NCBI RefSeq assembly: GCF_900109745.1
Contig: NZ_FOAV01000009.1
Location: forward strand, 62,001 to 126,000
DNA from: Roseateles sp. YR242
GTDB taxonomy: Bacteria > Pseudomonadota > Gammaproteobacteria > Burkholderiales > Burkholderiaceae_C
Reading direction: 5' to 3'
DNA length: 64,000 nt
The translations under genes were made by a program, and so were the position numbers. The notes under the pieces were generated by a model. The model searched no databases and was not told the origin of the DNA. It saw only the letters and a program-made list of their open reading frames with translations. Below, piece by piece: positions 42,745 to 51,764 of this stretch (the first letter of the stretch is position 1; the number at the start of each line of letters is the position of its first letter).

Positions 42745-43137
42745 TCAGGCCTGGATGGACCCGCCCGTCAGGGCTGACTTGCGTTCGTTCTTGCCGGAGG
42801 CGCCATACAGGCCGGTGGGTTCACCGGGCATCAGCACATCAATGGCACGGTCCAGCGCTGCCGTGGCACGGGCCAGCGATTCACGCTGGGCCGCCACTCG
42901 GCCACCCGCCTGAACCAGCCGCGTGCGCAGCCCCGCCGGCACCACGCCACTGCGAGCCGCCATGGTGAATTGCTCGATGGCGCGCGCCAGGGCCAAATGC
43001 AGCGCCGCCGCATGCAGCTCGATGGCCTGCGTGTCTCGTCGATGCAGGGCGTCACCCAGCAGGTTCAGACAGCTTTCCACCTCTTGCAGGGGCTGCTCGA
43101 GGTCGATTTGGGGCTGGGCATTGGGCGTAGCGGACAT
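42745..43137 (-). CDS. flgN: Flagellar export chaperone FlgN
   Basis: I use ATG 43137 (MSATPNAQPQ, 130 residues); a GTG at 43173 would add 12 residues, and neither has a clear ribosome site. The protein is mostly helical: DLEQPLQEVESCLNLLGDAL, AIELHAAALHLALARAIEQF, RLVQAGGRVAAQRESLARAT. This fits FlgN/FlgT-like chaperones, which hold the hook-filament junction proteins FlgK and FlgL before export. Identification rests largely on its place directly after flgM. The FlgK and FlgL clients are encoded in the same block. Confidence 0.85.
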   Translation of the reverse strand: MSATPNAQPQIDLEQPLQEVESCLNLLGDALHRRDTQAIELHAAALHLALARAIEQFTMAARSGVVPAGLRTRLVQAGGRVAAQRESLARATAALDRAIDVLMPGEPTGLYGASGKNERKSALTGGSIQA

Positions 43138-43205
43138 GGCGACACCAGGCACGTTGATCTTCGGGGCGGACACGCTGAATGGCTTTCTGTTTGATCAGTG
43201 CGGGA

Positions 43206-43580
43206 TCAGTGTGACTGTACCTTGCCGAGCAGTTCGGCGGTGTTGGCAATGAGCTTGTCGGCGATCACGCCGGCATTGATGCTGAACTCGCCGTTCCGGA
43301 TCGCGTCAGCGATGCGGTTCACCTTGTCCATGTCAATGCTGTCGTCCGAGCCGGAGACCGACGAGGACATCAGGGTGCTGGCCGTGCTGGACAGCGCCAC
43401 CTGGGAGCCGGCGTCTTCCGCCACCACCCCGGTTGCACGTGTGGCCACTGCGGCACCCGCTGTATCTGTTGCACCTGCCGCCGTGCCGGTGGTCCCGGTA
43501 CGGCCGGTGTCGGCCCCACCCGTGCGAGTGTTGCTCAGCTTGGTGTAGGCGTTGAGTTCTGGGCTGTTACCGATCTTCAT
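43206..43580 (-). CDS. flgM: Anti-sigma-28 factor FlgM
   Basis: The start is ATG 43580 (MKIGNSPELN); the product is 124 residues. A flexible Thr/Ala/Gly-rich middle (about 18-70) is followed by the sigma-28-binding C-terminal part: DSIDMDKVNRIADAIRNGEF, SINAGVIADKLIANTAELLG. FlgM binds FliA in the cytoplasm and is secreted through the completed hook-basal body, freeing sigma-28. It is about 25 residues longer than the Salmonella protein, mainly in the linker. The sigma-28-like promoter 66 bp upstream indicates feedback, and flgN follows in the same operon. Confidence 0.94.
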   Translation of the reverse strand: MKIGNSPELNAYTKLSNTRTGGADTGRTGTTGTAAGATDTAGAAVATRATGVVAEDAGSQVALSSTASTLMSSSVSGSDDSIDMDKVNRIADAIRNGEFSINAGVIADKLIANTAELLGKVQSH

Positions 43581-43645
43581 GGCGAATCTCCATGGCATTT
43601 TCTCCGCGGATCCAGGCGTGGGCCGGACCCCATTCGATATTCGGT

Positions 43646-43672
43646 ATATCGGCCCGTGCAGACAGGACTTTA
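43646..43672 (-). promoter_or_regulatory. Sigma-28 (FliA) promoter of flgM-flgN
   Basis: On the minus strand TAAA (43672-43669) is followed by exactly 15 nt and GCCGATAT (43653-43646). This matches TAAA-N15-GCCGATAA at all but the last base. Transcription would start near 43638, giving a leader of about 58 nt before flgM. Confidence 0.85.
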
Positions 43673-43787
43673 GGGCCAGTCTTCACGAAATGGATACCGA
43701 AGAACGGGACAAACCCCGCCCATTTCACGCAACTCGCCACGGTGGCAGGCGTTGGAGCAGTCTTGAGGACCAATTCTCCCGCCAGAT

Positions 43788-44876
43788 TCACAGCAAAACC
43801 TCGACTTTACGTTCGCCAACAGTTCGGCCCGTGACCATCCGGCCGTTGTCGAAACGTATGCGCACGTCCTGGCCTTCCAGCCCGACCCCCATGGCCTGGC
43901 CTTCGCCCGAAACCGCGTAACCCTCGCCGGTGGCCTGCACCTGCACCCGTTCCCCGGGCTGCACCCATTGGCGCAGCTTCAAGTCGGTCGAGCGCAAGGC
44001 CTCACCGGCCATCAGGCCCTTCGCCAGGTGTCGTCCCACCCAGCCCTCAGGCTGGGTAAAGATGAAGCCGGCTTCGCCTGCAATATCTGTTTCGGCCAGA
44101 CGCAGATGTTCTTGAGTCAATTGTGTGCCGGTCGGCAGGTCGGATGCCGCGATATAGGCCGGTGCAAACACCCGGATCGTCAGCGGCAGGCTCACATTCC
44201 ACTTGGTGGGACCGGACAGGCAGCGGATGCCGATACGCGTACGGCCCCACATCCGTTGGTTGGGCGGCAGGTAGGGCTGAATTTGTTCGCAGGGCGCCAG
44301 TCGCAGTCGCGGGTCCAGACGGCCCAGCTCCACCACCACCCGGGCCTGCGTGGGCGCCACCATGCGGGCACCGGCCATGGCCAGCATCTGCAGGCTGTCC
44401 TGAAGGCTGCTTTCCAACGCACCGAGCGGCGGCGGTGGGGTAGCAGACGTCATCCGTGGGCTGGCGGCCACCACTGGCGAGATCACCGTTGCTTGCAGAG
44501 GCGGCTGAACCAGCGGCTGCGCTGCAGGCGTCTGCTGAATCACAGGGGCCGTCACCGACAGCTGACGCTGGGGCATTTGCCCTTGCCCCTGCCCTTGCAT
44601 CTGTACGGGGGCCTGCACCGCCACCTGCCGCTGCGGCATCTGGCCCTGGGGTTGCGATTGCGATTGCGATTGCGATTGTGGTTGGGGCTGGGATTGCGCT
44701 TGCTGCTGCGCCTGGCTCGGCGACGCTCCCATATTGGGATCGATCACCGGTTCCGGTAGCGAACCTCGCTGGGCGTAGGCCGTTCCGGCACCGGCCAGTG
44801 CCAGCCCGCACGCCAGGAAGGCGGCGGCCAGCCGGGCGGGCAGCGCGTGCGCGTAGGGGGCAAGACGGGATGGCAT
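43788..44876 (-). CDS. flgA: Flagellar P-ring assembly chaperone FlgA with Gln-rich linker
   Basis: The start ATG 44876 (MPSRLAPYAH) gives a signal peptide (AAFLACGLALAGAGTAYA). The 362-residue product has a long Gln/Ser/Pro-rich segment (about 50-130, including a QSQSQSQS run) not seen in E. coli FlgA (219 residues). The conserved periplasmic SAF-like part follows: RVVVELGRLDPRLRLAPCEQ, WGRTRIGIRCLSGPTKWNV, AASDLPTGTQLTQEHLRLAE and RFDNGRMVTGRTVGERKVEV. FlgA helps polymerise FlgI into the P-ring. The gene is divergent from flgB across 175 bp. Confidence 0.94.
   Translation of the reverse strand: MPSRLAPYAHALPARLAAAFLACGLALAGAGTAYAQRGSLPEPVIDPNMGASPSQAQQQAQSQPQPQSQSQSQSQPQGQMPQRQVAVQAPVQMQGQGQGQMPQRQLSVTAPVIQQTPAAQPLVQPPLQATVISPVVAASPRMTSATPPPPLGALESSLQDSLQMLAMAGARMVAPTQARVVVELGRLDPRLRLAPCEQIQPYLPPNQRMWGRTRIGIRCLSGPTKWNVSLPLTIRVFAPAYIAASDLPTGTQLTQEHLRLAETDIAGEAGFIFTQPEGWVGRHLAKGLMAGEALRSTDLKLRQWVQPGERVQVQATGEGYAVSGEGQAMGVGLEGQDVRIRFDNGRMVTGRTVGERKVEVLL
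44652..44678. repeat. Hexanucleotide microsatellite inside flgA
   Basis: Four tandem copies of TTGCGA plus TTG occupy 44652-44678. Read on the coding strand they encode the SQ repeats of the FlgA linker. The unit is six bases, so copy-number change would alter length but not frame. Confidence 0.85.
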
Positions 44877-45051
44877 GGGTTGGAACTTTATAGAGGGGGC
44901 CTGGCCGCATGGCTTTGAAATGCGCCGCAAACCCCCGTCTTATCCCGCTCATGTTTTCCGGCCGGCTGCCCACAATGGCCGGACGTGACAAGCCCACTGG
45001 CGTCCAGCCCCCCTCAGACAGGACCGGCGGACGACCCCAAGGAGCACCAGC

Positions 45052-45435
45052 ATGATGAACCGACTGACCGACGCAATGAACTTCCAGGCCCAGGCGCTGA
45101 CCCTGCGGGCGGAGCGTCAGCGCTTGCTGGCCAGCAACATCGCCAATGCCGACACCCCGGGCTACCAGTCACGGGACATGGATTTCGCCAAGGCGCTGCG
45201 CGACGCGACCTCCCCGGCCGCCGCCGATTCCAACCAGACCCTGACCCAACGGACCCAGGGCGCCCTGCAGAACTCGCTGACCGCGATGACCAGCATGGAC
45301 AGCAACACGGTGGACATGGACCGGGAACGTGCCAGCTTCGCCGATAACACCGTCAAGTACGAGGCGTCGCTGCGTTTCATCAACGGCAACGTGCGCACCA
45401 TCATGGATGCCATGAAGTCGCCTAACGCCGCCTGA
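45052..45435 (+). CDS. flgB: Flagellar basal-body proximal rod protein FlgB
   Basis: The product is 127 residues. AAGGAG lies seven bases before ATG 45052; a second ATG follows at once. The N-terminal rod signature ALTLRAERQRLLASNIANAD and TPGYQSRDMDF and the C-terminal helix FADNTVKYEASLRFINGNV are diagnostic. FlgB forms the proximal rod crossing the periplasm. It opens a rightward operon flgBCDEFGHIJKL. Confidence 0.97.
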   Translation: MMNRLTDAMNFQAQALTLRAERQRLLASNIANADTPGYQSRDMDFAKALRDATSPAAADSNQTLTQRTQGALQNSLTAMTSMDSNTVDMDRERASFADNTVKYEASLRFINGNVRTIMDAMKSPNAA

Positions 45436-45461
45436 CGGCACGTCGCAAGGAGAACCCAGCG

Positions 45462-45881
45462 ATGTCGATGTTCAGCATCTTCCATATCTCGGGCAGCGCC
45501 GTCAGCGCCCAGAGCCAGCGCCTGAACGCCGTGGCCAGCAACATGGCCAATGCGGACACCGTGGCCGGCCCGGATGGCCAGGCCTACAAGGCCCGCGAGG
45601 TGGTGTTCCAGAGCCTGATGAACCAGAACGGCATGACCGACGCCACCGACGTTGGTGTGCAGGTGGTCGCCGTGCAGGAAAACCAGGCCCCCGGCCGCCG
45701 GGTGCACGACCCCCAGCACCAACTGGCCGATGCCAATGGCTACGTCACCTACAGCAATGTGAACACGGTGGAGGAGATGGTCAACATGATCTCCGCCTCG
45801 CGCTCCTACCAGAACAACCTGGAAGTCATGGGCACGGCCAAGTCGCTGTTGCTCAAGACCCTCCAGATGGGCCAGGGTTGA
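45462..45881 (+). CDS. flgC: Flagellar basal-body rod protein FlgC
   Basis: The product is 139 residues, the normal length. It shows FHISGSAVSAQSQRLNAVAS, NMANADTVAGPDGQAYKARE and the C-terminal coiled-coil half NVNTVEEMVNMISASRSYQN. FlgC joins FlgB and FlgF in the proximal rod. It begins 26 bp after flgB with an AAGGAG site nearby. Confidence 0.97.
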   Translation: MSMFSIFHISGSAVSAQSQRLNAVASNMANADTVAGPDGQAYKAREVVFQSLMNQNGMTDATDVGVQVVAVQENQAPGRRVHDPQHQLADANGYVTYSNVNTVEEMVNMISASRSYQNNLEVMGTAKSLLLKTLQMGQG

Positions 45882-45942
45882 TCCGGCGTTGCCGGTTCAG
45901 ACATTCAAGCCCGCCTAACGAACACCCGGACAAGGCCCGACC

Positions 45943-46602
45943 ATGGACTACTCCACCCTGAACGTCACGAACAAGACCTCGACGACCACGACCGGTTCGT
46001 CCAGCGCCTCCGCGACGCCCAACGCTGCGGACACGCAGGACCGCTTCCTGAAGCTGCTGGTCGCCCAGATGCAGAACCAGGATCCGATGAACCCGATGGA
46101 CAACGCCCAGGTGACCACCCAGCTGGCCCAGATCCAGACGGTGACGGGTGTGGGCAACGTCAACACCAGCATCCAGAGCCTGGCCACCCAGTTCAGCCAG
46201 ATGCAAGCGCTGCAAAGCGTCAGCCTGGTGGGCCGCTCGGTCACCGTGCCGGGCAATGCCGTCACGGTGGAAAACGGCAAGGCCGAACTGAACTACGAAC
46301 TGGCCAACCCCGCCGACTCGGTCAAGCTGGAAATCCTCAACGGCGGTGGCACGGTCATCTCCACGCAGGAGCTGGGCGCGCAGAAGGCCGGCTCTCGCAA
46401 CTTCACCTGGGATGCGAGCAAGGCCGGCGAGACCACCGGCCTGACCTACCGCATCACGGCGACCAGCAATTCCAACCCGGTCACCGCCACCACCTACACG
46501 CGCGACGTGGTGAGCGCCGTCAACACCGGCGGCAGCACGCTGCAGCTGGAACTGAAGAACAACGGCCTGGTCGATTACGACAAGGTCCGCGCGATCGTCT
46601 GA
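45943..46602 (+). CDS. flgD: Flagellar hook assembly (hook cap) protein FlgD
   Basis: The product is 219 residues. The conserved N-terminal region has QDRFLKLLVAQMQNQDPMNP and MDNAQVTTQLAQIQTVTGVG; the C-terminal Ig-like/tudor region includes VKLEILNGGGTVISTQELG and FTWDASKAGETTG. FlgD caps the growing hook and is discarded after completion. It lies 61 bp after flgC. Confidence 0.96.
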   Translation: MDYSTLNVTNKTSTTTTGSSSASATPNAADTQDRFLKLLVAQMQNQDPMNPMDNAQVTTQLAQIQTVTGVGNVNTSIQSLATQFSQMQALQSVSLVGRSVTVPGNAVTVENGKAELNYELANPADSVKLEILNGGGTVISTQELGAQKAGSRNFTWDASKAGETTGLTYRITATSNSNPVTATTYTRDVVSAVNTGGSTLQLELKNNGLVDYDKVRAIV

Positions 46603-46666
46603 CCCCGCTCCCTCAGCCCGCCCTCCAAGCGTCCGCCCCCCGAACTGAACCGCCCAAGGACTTCTC

Positions 46667-48070
46667 ATGAGCTTCCAACAAGGCCTCTCCGGACTGAACG
46701 CTTCCAGCAAGAACCTGGAAGTGATCGGCCACAACATCGCCAATGCCCAGACCTACGGTGCGAAGTCCTCTCGCGCCGAGTTCGCCGACATGTATGCCAC
46801 CGCCCTGAACGGCGCCGGCACGAACGAGATCGGCATCGGTGTGCAACTGCAGGCCGTGGCGCAGCAGTTCACGCAGGGCAGCATCTCCGTGACGGAAAAC
46901 CCGATGGACCTGGCCATCAACGGCAACGGGTTCTTCCAGGTCAGCGACGGCAAGAGCCCGACGATGTACACCCGCAACGGCCAGTTCAAGGTGGACAAGG
47001 ACGGCTACATCGTCAACAACGACCAGCTCAAGCTGCAGGGCTACCCGGCCGACGGCAACGGCGTGATCCAGCCGGGCCTGGCGACCTCGCTGAAGCTGCC
47101 CACCGGCGGCATCGAACCCAAGGTCACCGACGACATCGCGATGGAATTCACGCTGGATTCCCGTGCTGCCGCCACCGCGCCTTACGAGCTGAGCGACCCG
47201 GCCGACCCGAATTCCGCCAAGATCGACCAGACCGGCCTGAAGCTGGACGACCCCAAGTCCTACAACAACGCCACCTCGATGACGGTGTACGACGCCAAGG
47301 GCCAGCCCATTGCCGTCACCATGTACTACCAGCGCGCCAACAATGACGACGCCAACGGCAACACCGTGTGGAACGTCTATGTGACGGCCAATGGCAGCGC
47401 CGTGCAGTACGACGCCCAGGGCAACCCCATCGAGACCGATGACGGCACCGCCACCGGCAACCCGCTGACGCCCTACACGACCATGACGTTCCTGCCCACC
47501 GGCGGCAACCCGGTCTCGCCCGGCCCCAACGAGCTGCTGAACCTGAAGATCCCCGCGGGCGTGAATTCGCAGGGCGCCCCGACCCTGTCCATCCCCGCTC
47601 CGCCGGCCGACCTGTCCGACCCGTCCGTGGCCGGCATCTCGCTGGACATGCGTTCGGCCGTGGAAAACGGCTCGAACTTTGCGGTGACCAGCCTGAGCCA
47701 GGACGGCTACGCCCCGGGCCAGCTGACCGGCATCAGCATCGAAGACAACGGCACGGTCACGGCGCGTTATTCCAACGGCCAGTCCAAGCCGGCCGGCCAG
47801 ATCGAATTGGCCACCTTCCGCAATCCGCAAGGCCTGCAGCCCCTGGGCGGCAACCTGTGGCTGCAGACGAATGCGTCGGGCTCCGCCGTGGTCGGCGTGC
47901 CCGGTGACGGCAACCTGGGGTCGCTCAACGCCGGTGCGCTGGAAGAGTCCAACGTGGACCTGACCAACGAACTGGTGAACATGGTGACCGCCCAGCGGGT
48001 CTACCAGGCCAACGCCCAGACCATCAAGACGCAGGATCAGGTGCTGCAGACGCTGGTGAACCTGCGCTGA
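46667..48070 (+). CDS. flgE: Flagellar hook protein FlgE
   Basis: The product is 467 residues. N-terminal SFQQGLSGLNASSKNLEVIG and HNIANAQTYGAKSSRAEFAD and C-terminal ESNVDLTNELVNMVTAQRVY with QANAQTIKTQDQVLQTLVNL are the paired rod/hook helices. The middle domains (about 150-350) are variable and slightly longer than in E. coli (402 residues). It polymerises into the universal-joint hook outside the cell. It lies 64 bp after flgD. Confidence 0.97.
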   Translation: MSFQQGLSGLNASSKNLEVIGHNIANAQTYGAKSSRAEFADMYATALNGAGTNEIGIGVQLQAVAQQFTQGSISVTENPMDLAINGNGFFQVSDGKSPTMYTRNGQFKVDKDGYIVNNDQLKLQGYPADGNGVIQPGLATSLKLPTGGIEPKVTDDIAMEFTLDSRAAATAPYELSDPADPNSAKIDQTGLKLDDPKSYNNATSMTVYDAKGQPIAVTMYYQRANNDDANGNTVWNVYVTANGSAVQYDAQGNPIETDDGTATGNPLTPYTTMTFLPTGGNPVSPGPNELLNLKIPAGVNSQGAPTLSIPAPPADLSDPSVAGISLDMRSAVENGSNFAVTSLSQDGYAPGQLTGISIEDNGTVTARYSNGQSKPAGQIELATFRNPQGLQPLGGNLWLQTNASGSAVVGVPGDGNLGSLNAGALEESNVDLTNELVNMVTAQRVYQANAQTIKTQDQVLQTLVNLR

Positions 48071-48137
48071 CGCGCCGGCCGCCTCCGCTGCACTGAACCC
48101 CCTCCCCCCAGGACCCGCAAGTTAAGGACCCCGGACC

Positions 48138-48866
48138 ATGGACCGCATGATCTATCTGTCGATGAGTGGCGCGCAGGCGGCACTCTCGCGCCAGGACGTG
48201 CTGGCCAACAACCTGGCCAACGCCAACAGCAACGGCTTTCGCGCCGAGCTGCAGGCGTTCCGGGCGGTGCCGGTGCGGGGCGACGGCTCCACCGTGCGGG
48301 CCTTCTCGCTGGAAACCACCACCGGCCACGACCTGTCGGCCGGCCCGGTGGAAACCACCGGCCGCAACCTGGACGTGGCCATGAAGGGCCGCTCCTGGAT
48401 GGCGGTCCAGGCCCTGGACGGCACCGAGGCCTATACCCGTGCCGGCTCCATGGACGTGAACGCCGAAGGCGTGCTGGTCATGCGCAACGGCCTGCAGGTG
48501 CTGGGCGACGGCGGTCCGATCACCGTGCCGCCCAACTCCACCATCGACATCGGCGGCGACGGCACCATCACCGCCAAGACCGGCAACCAGCGGCCGGTGA
48601 ACATCGGCAAGCTCAAGCTGGTGATCGAGGATGGCCGCTTCACCCGCCGCGATGACGGGCTGTTCACGCCTGCCGGCGGCGACCCGCTGCCGGCCGACCC
48701 GACCGCCCGTGTCCAGGCCGGTGCCCTGGAAGGCTCCAACGTGAGCCCGGTGGAAACGATGGTGGGCATGATCTCCGCCGCGCGCCAGTTCGAGCAGCAG
48801 ATGAAACTGCTGCAGATTGCCCAGACCCACGGCCAGGCAGCTTCAAAGCTGCTTTCCGACAGTTGA
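48138..48866 (+). CDS. flgF: Flagellar basal-body rod protein FlgF
   Basis: The product is 242 residues. MDRMIYLSMSGAQAALSRQD and VLANNLANANSNGFRAELQA mark the N-terminal rod domain; GALEGSNVSPVETMVGMISA and ARQFEQQMKLLQIAQTHGQA mark the C-terminal helix. FlgF is a proximal rod component linking to FlgG. It lies 67 bp after flgE. Confidence 0.97.
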   Translation: MDRMIYLSMSGAQAALSRQDVLANNLANANSNGFRAELQAFRAVPVRGDGSTVRAFSLETTTGHDLSAGPVETTGRNLDVAMKGRSWMAVQALDGTEAYTRAGSMDVNAEGVLVMRNGLQVLGDGGPITVPPNSTIDIGGDGTITAKTGNQRPVNIGKLKLVIEDGRFTRRDDGLFTPAGGDPLPADPTARVQAGALEGSNVSPVETMVGMISAARQFEQQMKLLQIAQTHGQAASKLLSDS

Positions 48867-48930
48867 TCGACCGATCGTCGTCCGCTGATCGAGTGCACAG
48901 TCACGCTGCCTGAAGAATTAGGAGTTCAAG

Positions 48931-49713
48931 ATGCTTCGTTCCCTCTGGATCGCCAAGACCGGCATGGAAGCCCAGCAAATGCAGCTGGACGTGGTCTCGC
49001 ACAACCTGGCCAACGTATCGACCAACGGCTACAAGCGCGAACACGCCGTGTTCGAGGATCTGATGTATCAGAACCTGCGCCCGGCCGGCTCCGCCACGTC
49101 CGAGCAGACCAGCCTGCCCACCGGCCTGCAGGTGGGCCTGGGCGTGCGCGCCGTGGCCACCTCCCGCAACCACACCCAGGGCGCCCTGCAGCAGTCCGGC
49201 AGCTACCTGGATGTGGCGATCAAGGGCAACGGCTTCTTCCAGATCCAGATGCCCGACGGCACCACCGCCTACACCCGTGACGGCAGCTTCCAGCTGGACG
49301 CCAACGGCCAGGTGGTGACCAACAACGGCTACACCGTGCTGCCCGGCATCATCGTGCCGCAGGACGCCAAGACGCTCACCATCGGCCAGGACGGCACGGT
49401 GGCCGTCACCACGGCCGGCAGCACCACCCAGACGACGCTGGGCCAGCTCCAGCTCGCCAACTTCATCAACCCGCCCGGGCTTGAATCGCTGGGCGGCAAC
49501 CTCTATGCGGAGACGGTCGCCTCCGGCACGCCCCAGACCGGTGCACCCTCGACCAACAGCCTCGGGGCCGTGCAGCAAGGCTTCACCGAGACCTCCAATG
49601 TGAATGTGGTGGAAGAACTGGTGTCCATGATCCAGACCCAGCGCGCCTACGAGCTCAACTCCAAGGCCATCCAGACGTCGGATCAGATGCTGCAAAAGCT
49701 CACGCAGATCTGA
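48931..49713 (+). CDS. flgG: Flagellar distal rod protein FlgG
   Basis: The product is 260 residues, standard length. [40 protein letters not shown] and the end [20 protein letters not shown] are highly conserved. FlgG forms the distal rod through the peptidoglycan. It lies 64 bp after flgF. Confidence 0.98.
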   Translation: MLRSLWIAKTGMEAQQMQLDVVSHNLANVSTNGYKREHAVFEDLMYQNLRPAGSATSEQTSLPTGLQVGLGVRAVATSRNHTQGALQQSGSYLDVAIKGNGFFQIQMPDGTTAYTRDGSFQLDANGQVVTNNGYTVLPGIIVPQDAKTLTIGQDGTVAVTTAGSTTQTTLGQLQLANFINPPGLESLGGNLYAETVASGTPQTGAPSTNSLGAVQQGFTETSNVNVVEELVSMIQTQRAYELNSKAIQTSDQMLQKLTQI

Positions 49714-49791
49714 CCCCCCGGGTCCAGGTTGCGCGTCTTCGTGATTCCGGCCGCGACACGCTTCGCGGCAGCACTATTCCAGGAGTTGTTC

Positions 49792-50562
49792 ATGTCCCGG
49801 TATGCCTCACGGTCCGCCCGTTCTTCCGTTCGTGGTTCCACCCACGCTCCCGCCGGTCTGTCTTCGCTAGGCAGCGTCGTTCGCAGCGCGGTCATCGGCC
49901 TGTCGGTGCCCGCCATCACCCTGCTGAGTGCCTGCAGCACGCCTTACCCCCAGCCGCGTGTGGATATGCAGCCCGCCCCGGTGGTGAAGATGCCAGAGCC
50001 CATCCCGGCCTCCGCCAACAACGGCGCCATCTACCAGAACGCCAATTTCCGTCCGCTGTTCGAAGATCACCGCGCCCGCCTGGTGGGCGACATCGTGACG
50101 GTGACCATCACGGAAAAGGTCAGCGCCTCGCAGAAATCCAGCTCCGAGCTGGACAAGACCGGCTCGCTGGCGGCTGCCGTGACCGCCATTCCCGGCATTG
50201 CCGCGGGTTCCTTCGGGGCCGGCCGCGCCGAGGTGGGGGGCACCTCCACCAACAAGAACACCGGCAAGGGCACCAACGAAAACACCAACGACTTCTCCGG
50301 CACCATCACCGCCGTGGTCACGGGCGTGCTGCCCAACGGCCATCTGCTGATCTCCGGTGAAAAACAGGTCGGGGTCAACAACAACGTGGATGTGCTGCGC
50401 TTCTTCGGCCAGGTGGATCCGCAGTCGATTCGCCAGGGGAACCTGGTGCCATCCACCGCCATCGCCAACGTCCGGGTGGAGCAACGCGGCCGTGGCGCCG
50501 TGGCGGATGCCCATTCAATTGGCTGGCTATCCCGGTTCTTCTTGAACCTTTCACCGACTTAA
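49792..50562 (+). CDS. flgH: Flagellar L-ring lipoprotein FlgH
   Basis: The start is ATG 49792, with AGGAG six bases upstream; the in-frame ATG at 49729 is too far from the lipobox. The product is 256 residues with a long lipoprotein signal (lipobox LLSACSTP). The mature part shows YQNANFRPLFEDHRARLVGD, IVTVTITEKVSASQKSSSEL, SGTITAVVTGVLPNGHLLIS and IRQGNLVPSTAIANVRVEQR. FlgH builds the L-ring in the outer membrane. Confidence 0.96.
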   Translation: MSRYASRSARSSVRGSTHAPAGLSSLGSVVRSAVIGLSVPAITLLSACSTPYPQPRVDMQPAPVVKMPEPIPASANNGAIYQNANFRPLFEDHRARLVGDIVTVTITEKVSASQKSSSELDKTGSLAAAVTAIPGIAAGSFGAGRAEVGGTSTNKNTGKGTNENTNDFSGTITAVVTGVLPNGHLLISGEKQVGVNNNVDVLRFFGQVDPQSIRQGNLVPSTAIANVRVEQRGRGAVADAHSIGWLSRFFLNLSPT

Positions 50563-50608
50563 GTTTGCCCACAATCGGTCACACGAGTCTGCCTCACGTG
50601 TGACCGAG

Positions 50609-51763
50609 ATGTACCCCAACACCACCACCACCTTCCGCCGCGTTTTCAGTTCCTGCCCCCGCCTGCTGGCCAGTGGCCTGCTGAGCTTGATGGCGCTGTT
50701 CGCCCTGGCCACACCGGCCCAGGCGACCCGCATCAAGGAAGTCGCGGTGGTGCAGGGGGTGCGTTCCAACCCGTTGACCGGCTATGGCCTGGTCGTGGGC
50801 CTGGACGGCACCGGCGACCAGACCACCCAGGCGCCCTTCACCGGTCAGAGCATGACCGCGATGCTGCAGCAGTTCGGTGTGCTGCTGCCCCAGGGCGTGA
50901 CCATGCAGCCGCGCAACGTCGCGGCGGTGATGATCACCACCCAGCTCCCCCCCTTCGCCCAACCCGGCCAGCCGCTGGACGTGGTGGTGTCCTCCATGGG
51001 CAACGCCAAGAGCCTGCGCGGCGGCACGCTGATCGCCACGCCCCTGCGCGGTGCGGACGGGCAGGTCTACGCCATCGCCCAGGGCAACCTGATCGTGGGC
51101 GGCGCCGGTGCCTCGGCAGGCGGCTCCAAGGTCCAGATCAACCATCTGAGCGCCGGCCGCATCCCCAACGGAGCCCTGGTCGAACGCAGCGTGCCCACGC
51201 CGCTGCAGCAGAACGAATTCCTGCAACTGGACCTGAACGCCTCGGACTTCGGCACCGCCCGTGCGGTGGCCAAGGCCATCAACAAGGCCAAGGGCGAAGG
51301 CACGGCCATGCCGCTGGACGGCCGTGTGGTGCGCGTGCGTGCGCCGCTGGCGCCGGACGCCCGCGTGGCCTTCCTGGCCGACATGGAGAACCTCGCCATC
51401 GAACTGGACACGCCTGCCGCGCGCATCGTGATCAATGCCCGCACAGGCTCGGTGGTGATGAATCAGGCCGTGACGCTCTCGCCCTGCGCCGTGGCACACG
51501 GCAACCTGGCGGTGACCATCTCCAGCACACCGCAGGTCAGCCAGCCCAATGCGCTGTCTGGCGGCCAGACCACCGTCACCGAGAAAACCGATATCTCCAT
51601 CAAGCAGGACCCGGGCACGCTGATCCAGCTGCCCGCCGGCACCCGCCTGAACGATGTGGTCAAGGCGCTCAACACGCTGGGCGCCACCCCTCAGGATCTG
51701 CTGGCCATCCTGCAGGCCATGAAAAGCGCCGGCGCCCTGAACGCCGAGCTGGAGGTGATCTGA
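50609..51763 (+). CDS. flgI: Flagellar P-ring protein FlgI
   Basis: I use ATG 50609; a GTG three codons upstream is possible and neither has a strong ribosome site. The product is 384 residues with a signal peptide (LLASGLLSLMALFALATPAQ, cut near ATRIKE). Diagnostic phrases are VQGVRSNPLTGYGLVVGLDG, TGDQTTQAPFTGQSMTAMLQ and NAEL at the C-terminus after DLLAILQAMKSAGALNAELE. FlgI forms the periplasmic P-ring, chaperoned by FlgA. FlgJ starts one base after its stop. Confidence 0.96.
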   Translation: MYPNTTTTFRRVFSSCPRLLASGLLSLMALFALATPAQATRIKEVAVVQGVRSNPLTGYGLVVGLDGTGDQTTQAPFTGQSMTAMLQQFGVLLPQGVTMQPRNVAAVMITTQLPPFAQPGQPLDVVVSSMGNAKSLRGGTLIATPLRGADGQVYAIAQGNLIVGGAGASAGGSKVQINHLSAGRIPNGALVERSVPTPLQQNEFLQLDLNASDFGTARAVAKAINKAKGEGTAMPLDGRVVRVRAPLAPDARVAFLADMENLAIELDTPAARIVINARTGSVVMNQAVTLSPCAVAHGNLAVTISSTPQVSQPNALSGGQTTVTEKTDISIKQDPGTLIQLPAGTRLNDVVKALNTLGATPQDLLAILQAMKSAGALNAELEVI

Positions 51764-51764
51764 C

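Noticed and set aside
44877-45051. Sigma-54 or sigma-28 promoter for flgB in the flgA-flgB divergent region
   Set aside because: A TGGC...TGC candidate has 9 rather than 10 bases between GG and GC, and no GCCGAT box is present.
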